Assembly (NCBI GenBank): GCA_027005175.1
Contig: JALTMC010000363.1
Location: 1 to 5,262, forward strand
Length of the DNA: 5,262 bases
Origin: Myxococcales bacterium
Lineage (GTDB): Bacteria > Myxococcota_C > UBA6777
Reading direction: 5' to 3'
The notes under the pieces are model-generated. The model saw nothing but the letters and a program-made list of their open reading frames with translations. It was not told where the DNA came from and ran no database searches. Position numbers and translations under genes: made by a program. Below, piece after piece: positions 1-5,262 of the stretch (the stretch's first letter is position 1; each line of letters opens with the position of its first letter).

Positions 1-1628
1 CCAGAAACGTCACACGAGATGGTCCAGGAAGTATGACAGACAGGACACTCTCTCTTTCCACGCTGGTAGTCGGCCCGACACAAGAGATTGGGACAAGTCT
101 GTAACAACGGGTCCCAGGGTTCCATTCGAGCCACCAACGCCTGCAGCTGGTTCTGGTTAACATGGATCTGCTCATGAACTCGCTCCACCACGTGATCTTC
201 CGCCCGCTCCAAACGTTCCATCGGAACAAATCGCATTTCTTCAGGACTCAGCTTTGCCAAGAACTGACTCCGAACCGCAGTAATCTTCTCCTGCAGAGTT
301 CGCTCGGGATCAAAGCCAGTCCTACAGAGTTTTTCAACCAGAGGTTTCATCTGCACTTTGTCAACTTTAAAACTCACCAGATGCTCGATCACAAAACCCA
401 GCTCATCCAGAGAAGGACGAGACTTGGGGTCCTTCTCCAGGCAACGCACAATCAGAGCATCAAGCCAAGCTGGCATCGCAGCCTGTGTCAGATCGCGAGG
501 ACGTGTTGGCAAAGACTGTATCGGTGCAAACTGGGGTAACGCCTCTCCCTGAAGAGGTGAACCAAAGGGAAGCTTTCCAGAGAAGACCTCAAACAAGGTG
601 ACACCCAAAGCATAAACGTCTGTTTTGGGTGTCGGTCTTCCAAACAAAGAATCGATTTGCTCGGGAGCCTGATAGGTCGGCCCTCCGACACTCTGTGTCG
701 CACTGATCGCCTGAGAGGCCGACAGTAACTGTATCTCACGGATAGACTCAATAATTCCAAAGTCCAGAAGCTTGATGTCATCCTTGTTCGTGACAAAAAA
801 GTTAAAGGGATTCACATCACAATGGATAAAACCCTGACTGTGAAGGTATTGAAGAGACTCCACCATCTGTTGAAGCAGATGAAGGTGTGGGTCCGTCGCA
901 CGCGCCTGGTAAGGGTTCTGCTGGATCCATTGTCGCAGAGTAACCCCCTCCAACAACTCACACGCAATATAATACTTTCCCGTATGATGCTCGGGTTCAA
1001 AGAACCCTCCAAAGTCAAAGATTCTCACCAGCCGCTCATCCCGTAGCTGGCTCTTTCCTACAGATCCTTCAATCAAAAATCGAGGCAATAAGGCACTTCG
1101 ACTTCGCACAGAGAGAAGCTTCAGCGCACGAAACTCTCCTGTCTTTTTACAACGTGCCCGTACGATCTGCGTTTGGCCCCCCTTATCGATCTGTTCAAAG
1201 ATCTCGTAGCGATCTTCGATCTGCCCCGAACATGAAAGATGAAGGAGAATGTCGTGCTTTCGACTCTCATGAAGTGCAGAATGATGCTCCAGATACTGCC
1301 ACTCCATCTCCAGAGCTTGCAAGTTCTCAGCAACAACCTCGGCACGTTGCTGAATCGATAAGATTTGTGCCTCACAATGAACGAGAGCCTTTTGAGAGGC
1401 TTCCTCTACCAACGCATCCGAGGTGTTTGTCTCACTCTCGTGTTGCCACGTCTCAAGCTTCTCCACAACAGAGGAGAGCAGTGCCTCTCGCAATGTCTCA
1501 AGCGAGAGATCCCGGCTCTCCAGAGCCAAAGCAAGAACCAGTGAAGTCGATGTATCCAACGCATGACGTAGAGCAGACTGAACAATTTCCAAAGGCAAAT
1601 CTGTATTTTTCACATATGTCGCAAACAT
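1..1628 (-). CDS. Hanks-type Ser/Thr protein kinase with N-terminal helical region and C-terminal zinc ribbon (3' end outside the window)
   Basis: The frame is open for 542 codons and runs off the left edge without a stop, so the C-terminus is missing. Residues 1-135 are helical and rich in Leu, Glu and Gln, with a likely coiled coil around 75-125. The kinase domain spans about 141-420. It has the ATP-binding lysine K170 (in ALK), the alpha-C glutamate E187, the catalytic loop HCDVNPFN with D271 and N276, DFG at 289-291, APE at 321-323, D337 (DVYALG) and R404 (KSRPS). The glycine loop is degenerate (DKGGQTQIV, about 148-156), and the usual catalytic-loop lysine is asparagine (N273). Core catalytic residues remain, so I infer an active cytoplasmic kinase. 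After a helical linker, C512, C517, C528 and C531 (CPNLLC...CPVC) look like a zinc ribbon. No transmembrane segment is visible in this part. The start is the first in-frame ATG after the upstream stops. It has GGAG six bases upstream (plus-strand 1635-1638). The substrate is unknown. The gene is divergent from map. Confidence 0.9.
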   Translation of the reverse strand, partial: MFATYVKNTDLPLEIVQSALRHALDTSTSLVLALALESRDLSLETLREALLSSVVEKLETWQHESETNTSDALVEEASQKALVHCEAQILSIQQRAEVVAENLQALEMEWQYLEHHSALHESRKHDILLHLSCSGQIEDRYEIFEQIDKGGQTQIVRARCKKTGEFRALKLLSVRSRSALLPRFLIEGSVGKSQLRDERLVRIFDFGGFFEPEHHTGKYYIACELLEGVTLRQWIQQNPYQARATDPHLHLLQQMVESLQYLHSQGFIHCDVNPFNFFVTNKDDIKLLDFGIIESIREIQLLSASQAISATQSVGGPTYQAPEQIDSLFGRPTPKTDVYALGVTLFEVFSGKLPFGSPLQGEALPQFAPIQSLPTRPRDLTQAAMPAWLDALIVRCLEKDPKSRPSLDELGFVIEHLVSFKVDKVQMKPLVEKLCRTGFDPERTLQEKITAVRSQFLAKLSPEEMRFVPMERLERAEDHVVERVHEQIHVNQNQLQALVARMEPWDPLLQTCPNLLCRADYQRGKRECPVCHTSWTISCDVS

Positions 1629-2042
1629 AGGAAACTCCAAGAGTGAGTCAAAGGGCCAGGCTTTACCATCAAAATCAAAAGTAGTGGATCAACTCTAGGG
1701 AGAGTCGCTATTTGAACACAATTGGCTCGAATGAAACCTGTTCGAAAAACAAATCAAACGGCACACTTAAAAAACGATCCATCACCCAAATTGTCAAGGA
1801 GTGGAGTTTCGTCCAACGTCACCAATCGGGCCAGAGCTTATCCACAAGTTCAGATCCCAAAAAACAAAGGCTCGCCTTGATGGATGATCCGGGGCGAGAA
1901 AGTATATCTTCGACTTCCAATAAAACGGCCACACGCCGACACTTATGAAGCTCTCACTCCTTGACTGTTCTTCGCAAAGCAGAGAACATGGCGGGGTCAA
2001 AAGCCAAAGAGACTTGTTTTTAGGTGGTAAGGAGACCTGTTC
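1629..2042. other. Divergent intergenic region between the kinase and map
   Basis: These 414 bases separate two genes read outward, so promoters for both should lie here. For map, TTGACT (1961-1966) with a 17-base spacer to GAACAT (1984-1989) is a possible sigma70-type pair, but its -10 box matches only half the consensus. For the kinase, a perfect TTGACA on the minus strand (plus-strand 1792-1797) has only a poor T-rich -10 candidate at 17 bases. A small hairpin, ACTCT-AGGG-AGAGT (1692-1705), lies in the kinase leader. The open frames here (1712-1948 plus; 1794-2060 minus) lack ribosome-binding sites and family-like sequence, so I do not call genes. Confidence 0.5.
1838..1846 (+). promoter_or_regulatory. 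Single perfect DnaA-box match
   Basis: TTATCCACA is identical to the strong E. coli-type DnaA box and lies in the divergent kinase-map intergenic region. No second perfect box or AT-rich unwinding element is nearby, so this is not an origin. It could be a DnaA-responsive regulatory site or a chance match. Confidence 0.3.
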
Positions 2043-2801
2043 ATGTCGATTGATCAGCAAGACGAATTTGAAAAGATGAAAAAGATAGGCACGATTGTAG
2101 CGAACTGCCTTGCCCTGTTAAAAGCTTCGGCGCGGGCTGGTATGAGTACAAAAGAGTTGGACGATATCGCAGGCAAGTACCTCGAAAGTCAGGGAGCCAT
2201 CTCCGCTCCCAAAAGTGAATACAACTTCCCAGGCTTTGTCTGTTTAAGCCTGGAGAAAACAGTTGCACACGGTGTTCCTGACACAACCATTATTCAGCGT
2301 GGAGACTTACTCAACATCGATGTCTCCGCCCACCTCGACGGATACTATGCAGACAACGGTGAATCCATTGTGATTGGCAGAGGCTCTACCCAAAAAGAAT
2401 TGCTGTGTAAGTCGGTAAAGAAAGCACTTCGAGCAGGATTGCGTGCAGCAAAAGCAGGCTGCTTAATTTCACAGGTAGGTAAGAAGGTCGAGCGAATCGC
2501 CAAGTCACACGGACTGACAGTGATCAAGAATCTCGGTGGTCATGGAGTAGGACAATCCTTGCACGAAGAACCAGAGTTTATTGCAAGCTACCACAACAGG
2601 AAAGACAAGAGAGTCTTCGCACCCAACCAGGTAGTTGCCATAGAACCCTTCCTATCCAACGGTGCCACCTGGGTCAAACAAGACGAAGATGCGTGGCCTC
2701 TCTACCATCCTGAATTTTACTGTGCCCAAAAAGAACACACCGTTATGATCACAAAGGACAAGCCCTATATCTTCACTCAGCCCGATCGAAGCTTTTCTTA
2801 A
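2043..2801 (+). CDS. map: Methionine aminopeptidase, type I
   Basis: The 252-residue protein is a cytoplasmic metalloprotease that removes the initiator methionine from nascent proteins with a small second residue. Its length fits a type Ia enzyme with no N-terminal extension or type II insert. All five expected metal ligands are visible: D93 (NIDVSA), D104 (YADNG), H167 (GHGVG), E201 (AIEPF) and E231 (KEHTV). The substrate-binding histidines H76 (HGVPD) and H174 (HEEP) are also present. The ATG is preceded by AAGGAG (2029-2034) with an 8-base spacer, which fixes the start. The stop is 30 bases before cysM on the same strand, so the two are probably co-transcribed. Nothing looks truncated or defective. 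The family assignment is secure. Whether this is the only Map in the genome cannot be told from here. Confidence 0.97.
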   Translation: MSIDQQDEFEKMKKIGTIVANCLALLKASARAGMSTKELDDIAGKYLESQGAISAPKSEYNFPGFVCLSLEKTVAHGVPDTTIIQRGDLLNIDVSAHLDGYYADNGESIVIGRGSTQKELLCKSVKKALRAGLRAAKAGCLISQVGKKVERIAKSHGLTVIKNLGGHGVGQSLHEEPEFIASYHNRKDKRVFAPNQVVAIEPFLSNGATWVKQDEDAWPLYHPEFYCAQKEHTVMITKDKPYIFTQPDRSFS

Positions 2802-2831
2802 CCACACCAACAATTCTTTGAGGACCTCATC

Positions 2832-3710
2832 ATGAAATTAACAGATCTCGTGGGCAATACTCCGATGGTCAATCTGCAGAGACTATGCCCAAAACCAGGT
2901 GTGAACTTGTATGTAAAGCTGGAGGGAACAAACCCAGGTGGCAGTGTGAAGGACCGCGCGGCGTTGTCCATGATTCAAGGAGCCGAAGAACGCGGAGAGC
3001 TCAAACCCGGCGTACGAATTCTAGAGCCCACAAGTGGCAACACAGGAATTGCTCTGGCAATGATTGCCAGCAGCAAAGGCTACGAAACAGAGCTGGTGAT
3101 GCCTGCCAACTCCACTCGTGAGAGAGTGTTAACCATGCAAGCCTATGGTGCCAAAGTCACCCTCACTCCTGCAGAGCAAGCCATGGAAGGAGCTATCGAT
3201 TACGCCCGCGCTGAGGTAGCAAAAGGCGGATGTGTGATGCTCAACCAGTTTGGCAACCCTGATAACCCCAAGGCACACTATACAACAACAGGCCCAGAGA
3301 TCTGGAGAGATACCGAAGGCAAAATAACCCACTTTGTCTCTTCCATGGGTACCACAGGCACTATCATGGGAGTCTCACAGTACCTGAAAGAACAAAGCCA
3401 GGATGTATGCATTGTTGGCGTCCAACCCGTAGAGGGTTCTCGCATTCCTGGGATTCGACGCTGGCCCAAGGAATACCTACCCGCCATTTTTGATGCAAGC
3501 AGAGTGGATCGAACTGTTGATGTGAGTCAGGAAGAAGCCGGAAATATCACCCGTCAACTGTCCCGCGATGAAGGCATCTTTTCAGGAATGAGTGGCGGTG
3601 GTGCTGTCTGTGCAGCACTCAAGATCTGTGAAGAACTTGAACATGGAGTGGTGGTGGTGATTATTCCAGATCGTGGTGATAAATACCTCTCCACAGACTT
3701 GTTTGGCTAA
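2832..3710 (+). CDS. cysM: Cysteine synthase B (O-acetylserine sulfhydrylase, CysM type)
   Basis: The 292-residue PLP enzyme of fold type II makes cysteine from O-acetylserine and sulfide. CysM-type enzymes can also use thiosulfate to give S-sulfocysteine. K40 in GSVKDRAAL is the expected Schiff-base lysine. TSGNTG (67-72) is the substrate-binding loop, GTTGT (173-177) is the phosphate-binding loop, and S254 should contact the pyridine nitrogen. The sequence follows E. coli CysM closely by recall: AHYTTTGPEIW (148-158), THFVSSMGTTGT, and PGIRRWP (206-212), which is typical of CysM rather than CysK. It ends at STDLFG, about ten residues short of the E. coli tail, which is a mild difference. 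GAGGA (2820-2824) lies 7 bases before the ATG. The gene probably sits in an operon behind map. No clear terminator follows it. An O-phosphoserine-using variant cannot be excluded by eye. Confidence 0.95.
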   Translation: MKLTDLVGNTPMVNLQRLCPKPGVNLYVKLEGTNPGGSVKDRAALSMIQGAEERGELKPGVRILEPTSGNTGIALAMIASSKGYETELVMPANSTRERVLTMQAYGAKVTLTPAEQAMEGAIDYARAEVAKGGCVMLNQFGNPDNPKAHYTTTGPEIWRDTEGKITHFVSSMGTTGTIMGVSQYLKEQSQDVCIVGVQPVEGSRIPGIRRWPKEYLPAIFDASRVDRTVDVSQEEAGNITRQLSRDEGIFSGMSGGGAVCAALKICEELEHGVVVVIIPDRGDKYLSTDLFG

Positions 3711-3929
3711 ATCATAGTGACGTAAAACCTCGAAAAAAGCAAACCTCTACAACTTGTTCGCCGCTTGTCGTAAGCACAAAGGACTCTTAAACACGGCCCC
3801 CTATGACGCTTACCAAAAGTCGAGACAAATCCTACAACCCCTGAAAAGTATAAAAAGTATGGAGGAGCACTCCTCTTGTAGAAGATCTTGTCAAGTTGAT
3901 GTTCATCGTTTTGAAGTGGAGACCCTGGT
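3711..3929. other. Gap between cysM and the OsmC gene with a small hairpin
   Basis: These 219 bases hold no convincing gene. TTACCA (3810-3815) and TACAAC (3833-3838), spaced by 17 bases, form a weak promoter candidate for the OsmC gene. A tandem pair of AAAGTAT words (3845-3851 and 3854-3860) is followed by the hairpin GAGGA-GCAC-TCCTC (3862-3875). That hairpin has no T-run after it and so does not look like an intrinsic terminator. A separate OsmC transcript is plausible but not shown. Confidence 0.4.
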
Positions 3930-4355
3930 ATGGCTGATGTAGAAGTAAAAGTAAGACGCCTTAAAAATGCTCAATTTGAGGCGATCAATCGCGATGGAAA
4001 TACCGCGATCATCGATGGCCCCCCTTCCCTTGGTGGTCAAGGGAAAGGCGTGCGCCCGATGGAGATGATTCTCATGGGCCTGGCCGGTTGCAGCTCTTTG
4101 GATCTCTTATTGATCCTTGGCAAACAACGACAAGAACCCGAAGATATCGAAGTGACTGTCAAAGGTACGCGGGTGGATGCTGTACCTGCTGTTTACTCTG
4201 AAATTCATATGCACTTTGAAGTCTCTGGAAATGTCGATCCTCAAAAACTACAAAAAGCAACAGACCTCTCTGTCGAAAAATATTGCTCTGTTGCGAAAAT
4301 GCTCGAACCGACTGTCACCATCACCCATAGCTCCGCCGTCAAAAAAGAGAGTTAA
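3930..4355 (+). CDS. OsmC/Ohr-superfamily protein (YhfA-like)
   Basis: The 141-residue length and layout fit the OsmC superfamily. These are dimeric cytoplasmic proteins, several of which reduce organic or lipid hydroperoxides with a reactive cysteine pair. The two signature cysteines are C54 in the helix GLAGCSSLDLLLIL and C119 in KYCSVAKML. E45 in RPMEMIL sits where the family has its conserved acidic residue before the first cysteine. The sequence around C54 and the following KQRQEPEDIEV resemble the YhfA-like branch rather than Ohr, so peroxide reduction is likely but the substrate is unknown. The ATG has GGAG (3918-3921) with an 8-base spacer. The stop codon TAA lies inside the inverted repeat at 4352-4401. 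The gene stands 219 bases behind cysM and may have its own promoter. Confidence 0.9.
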   Translation: MADVEVKVRRLKNAQFEAINRDGNTAIIDGPPSLGGQGKGVRPMEMILMGLAGCSSLDLLLILGKQRQEPEDIEVTVKGTRVDAVPAVYSEIHMHFEVSGNVDPQKLQKATDLSVEKYCSVAKMLEPTVTITHSSAVKKES

Positions 4356-4401
4356 CAACATCCGTAGGATCGTTGTTCCAACAATCTTTACATGTTGTTA
4401 A
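4352..4401. repeat. Overlapping inverted repeats at the end of the OsmC gene
   Basis: TTAACAACAT (4352-4361) and ATGTTGTTAA (4392-4401) are perfect 10-base inverted copies separated by 30 bases. Inside, AACAACATCC (4354-4363) can instead pair with GGAT-C-GTTGTT (4367-4377), giving a 10-bp stem with one bulged C and a GTA loop. The two stems share the left arm and exclude each other. The left arm includes the osmC stop codon. No strong T-run follows either stem. It may be a terminator-like or mRNA-stabilising structure, or a protein-binding palindrome. Confidence 0.7.
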
Positions 4402-4545
4402 TTGGCCCGCCAGATCTACCGTATCTTGGATTCGCGGTATGTAAATCTTGTTGAGTTGTCGATCCTAAAACTTAAACTGGAAGCTCCAGAAGACACGGAA
4501 GCTCCAGAAGACACGGAAGCTCCAGAAGACACGGAAGGCACATAG
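4402..4545 (+). CDS. Possible small ORF or gene remnant ending in acidic EAPEDT repeats
   Basis: This 47-codon open frame lies directly after an in-frame TAA (4399-4401) and ends at TAG. It contains no ATG. The only candidate starts are TTG (4402 or 4426), and no Shine-Dalgarno sequence precedes them, so translation is doubtful. The predicted product begins LARQIYRILDSRYV, continues through a Leu/Lys stretch (ILKLKL), and ends in three exact EAPEDT hexapeptides plus EGT. The first part uses ordinary codons and looks protein-like, and the repeat unit is a multiple of three. It could be a small acidic-tailed protein, a decayed 3' gene fragment, or chance. I do not recognise a family. Confidence 0.2.
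   Translation: MARQIYRILDSRYVNLVELSILKLKLEAPEDTEAPEDTEAPEDTEGT
4479..4537 (+). repeat. 18-bp perfect tandem repeat, three copies plus five bases
   Basis: The unit GGAAGCTCCAGAAGACAC occurs at 4479-4496, 4497-4514 and 4515-4532 without a mismatch, followed by a partial GGAAG. There are no spacers, so it is not a CRISPR array. In the one frame open across the whole array it encodes EAPEDT repeatedly. The perfect identity suggests recent expansion by slippage or unequal recombination. It lies 43 bases before the MAPEG start. Confidence 0.95.
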
Positions 4546-4580
4546 CATGAGTTACATTCATTGAGAATAAAGGAGAGATC

Positions 4581-5021
4581 ATGAAAATTTTGGTTGATTC
4601 AAAAGAGTTGGTTGGTCCTGTCGCTGTGACTGTTTCTTATTTTGCTCTATGGTATGCTCTGCTTTTTGGCAAGCAAAGTCGTACGAAGTACCGGCTGATT
4701 GCGAAATACAAAGAAGAAGGGAAAGTGTTTGATCGTTATGGTTCCAATGACCCTGAAATGCTTGCTGCCGATCGGGCAGTGGGAAATACTCAGGAGCAGA
4801 TGGTTCCATTTCTGACGGCGTTGTGGCTCTATACCATCGTGGTATCTCCCTCGCAGGCAACGATGTTTGGATTATTATATGTTGGCTTACGTGCCATCTA
4901 TCCTTTTCTCCTGGGAAGTCACTTATCCAAAGCTCAACCCAAGCGGGTATTTTTCGTCACAGGCCCTTGTTATTTAATTATCTTTACGATGCTGGGGATG
5001 ACGCTATTCAAGCTCATTTAA
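4581..5021 (+). CDS. MAPEG-family four-helix membrane protein
   Basis: The 146-residue protein has the length and helix pattern of MAPEG (membrane-associated proteins in eicosanoid and glutathione metabolism). Hydrophobic segments lie at about 11-30, 74-90, 93-112 and 122-146, with a polar loop at about 31-73. The family motif RAxxNxxE is present as R65-A66, N69 and E72 in DRAVGNTQEQ, at the start of helix 2. Bacterial members are inner-membrane trimers, some of which have glutathione transferase or peroxidase activity and many of which are uncharacterised. Catalysis here is therefore inferred only at family level. The ATG has AAGGAG (4570-4575) with a 5-base spacer, a good start. The gene follows the tandem-repeat gap and may be its own unit. 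No clear intrinsic terminator is visible after it. Confidence 0.88.
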   Translation: MKILVDSKELVGPVAVTVSYFALWYALLFGKQSRTKYRLIAKYKEEGKVFDRYGSNDPEMLAADRAVGNTQEQMVPFLTALWLYTIVVSPSQATMFGLLYVGLRAIYPFLLGSHLSKAQPKRVFFVTGPCYLIIFTMLGMTLFKLI

Positions 5022-5173
5022 TCCGGAGCATTTGTCAACATTTTGCCGCGAGCGGTGAATCTAGGCATCTCTTTCGGGGTGCGATCCCAAAAAGGGGGGC
5101 AAATCTGTGAGAACTTGCTACTTGCAACTTGCCCTTAAGATAAAATTTACAGAGATTCAGTGTTCCAAATTTG
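5022..5173. other. Non-coding region after the MAPEG gene with short repeats
   Basis: I see no gene here. Three contiguous heptamers of the form WACTTGC lie at 5112-5132 (AACTTGC, TACTTGC, AACTTGC). GGGCAA (5097-5102) and TTGCCC (5129-5134) form a 6-bp inverted repeat around them. A short run of G (5094-5099) and small GC stems do not make a convincing terminator. Confidence 0.5.
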
Positions 5174-5262
5174 TCATAAGACCCCTCCCCCTGTAACCTT
5201 ATGATAGGACTCCAATTTCCCCCTCCCCACCAGCGGTGGAGGAGGGGGATATAACTTATGAT
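5174..5262. repeat. Palindromic, MITE-like repeat region with a strong GC hairpin
   Basis: TCATAAG (5174-5180) has inverted partners CTTATGA at 5198-5204 and again at 5255-5261, and CTTATGAT itself is directly repeated. Between them, CCCCCTCCCCACC (5219-5231), loop AGC, then GGTGG-A-GGAGGGGG (5235-5248) form a 13-bp stem with one bulged A. The 88-base span bounded by TCATAAG and CTTATGA looks like a small palindromic element, possibly continuing past the window. No T-run follows the hairpin on either strand, so it is a poor intrinsic terminator. Confidence 0.6.

Noticed and set aside
162-539. Plus-strand frame of 125 codons
   Set aside because: It is antisense to the kinase C-terminal half, with no ribosome-binding site and no recognisable motifs.
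488-796. Minus-strand frame of 102 codons
   Set aside because: It is an out-of-frame shadow of the kinase. The true frame carries DFG, APE and DVYALG here.
1154-1630. Plus-strand frame of 158 codons
   Set aside because: It lies antisense to the kinase N-terminus and domain start, is rich in Ser, Arg and Pro, and has no family-like motifs. The minus-strand kinase frame explains this DNA.
1629-2042. Replication origin
   Set aside because: There is only one perfect DnaA box, with no cluster, no AT-rich element and no dnaA, dnaN or rep gene alongside.
1712-2060. Two open frames in the intergenic region (plus 1712-1948, minus 1794-2060)
   Set aside because: Neither has a ribosome-binding site or protein-like composition, and the minus one overlaps the map start.
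3754-3942. 62-codon plus-strand frame before the OsmC gene
   Set aside because: It starts at TTG without a ribosome-binding site, overlaps the well-supported osmC start, and has no family resemblance.
4479-4537. Tandem repeats as a CRISPR array
   Set aside because: The 18-base units abut with no spacers and no cas gene is present.
4579-4860. Minus-strand frame opposite the MAPEG gene
   Set aside because: The plus-strand MAPEG frame has a strong ribosome-binding site, the RAxxNxxE motif and four hydrophobic helices. The antisense frame is a shadow.
5219-5248. Intrinsic terminator for the MAPEG gene
   Set aside because: The hairpin is strong but is followed by ATATAAC on the plus strand and AAATTGG on the minus strand, not by a T-run, and lies about 200 bases past the stop codon.

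Overview
The window is bacterial chromosomal DNA of moderate GC content. It carries five recognisable protein genes with good ribosome-binding sites. No rRNA, tRNA, CRISPR array or transposase gene was found. The Hanks-type kinase with a coiled-coil N-terminus and C-terminal zinc ribbon hints at a Gram-negative lineage rich in such kinases (Myxococcota or deltaproteobacteria-like), but this is an inference from gene content. No single gene fixes the taxon.

Layout: (1) Positions 1-1628, minus strand: a large Ser/Thr protein kinase whose 3' end lies outside the window. It has a helical N-terminus, a kinase domain and a Cys4 zinc-ribbon-like segment. (2) 1629-2042: a divergent intergenic region with weak promoter candidates and one perfect DnaA box. 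(3) 2043-3710, plus strand: map (type I methionine aminopeptidase) followed 30 bases later by cysM (cysteine synthase B), probably one operon. (4) 3711-3929: a gap with a small hairpin. (5) 3930-4355: an OsmC-family thiol-dependent peroxide or stress protein. (6) 4356-4580: an unusual gap with overlapping inverted repeats that start on the osmC stop codon, then three perfect 18-bp tandem repeats. These repeats lie in a short open frame with no ATG and encode the acidic hexapeptide EAPEDT three times. (7) 4581-5021: a four-helix MAPEG membrane protein. (8) 5022-5262: non-coding, with clustered heptamer repeats and, at the right edge, a very GC-rich hairpin flanked by TCATAAG/CTTATGA inverted repeats, resembling a small palindromic element.

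Functionally, the plus-strand genes share a loose sulfur and thiol theme. CysM makes cysteine, the precursor of glutathione. OsmC proteins reduce peroxides with a cysteine pair. MAPEG proteins often use or bind glutathione. Map removes initiator methionine. This is a co-location argument only. I see no convincing new multi-gene system. The features most worth a second look are the repeat-bearing gap between osmC and the MAPEG gene, the palindromic element at the right edge, and the domain architecture of the kinase.
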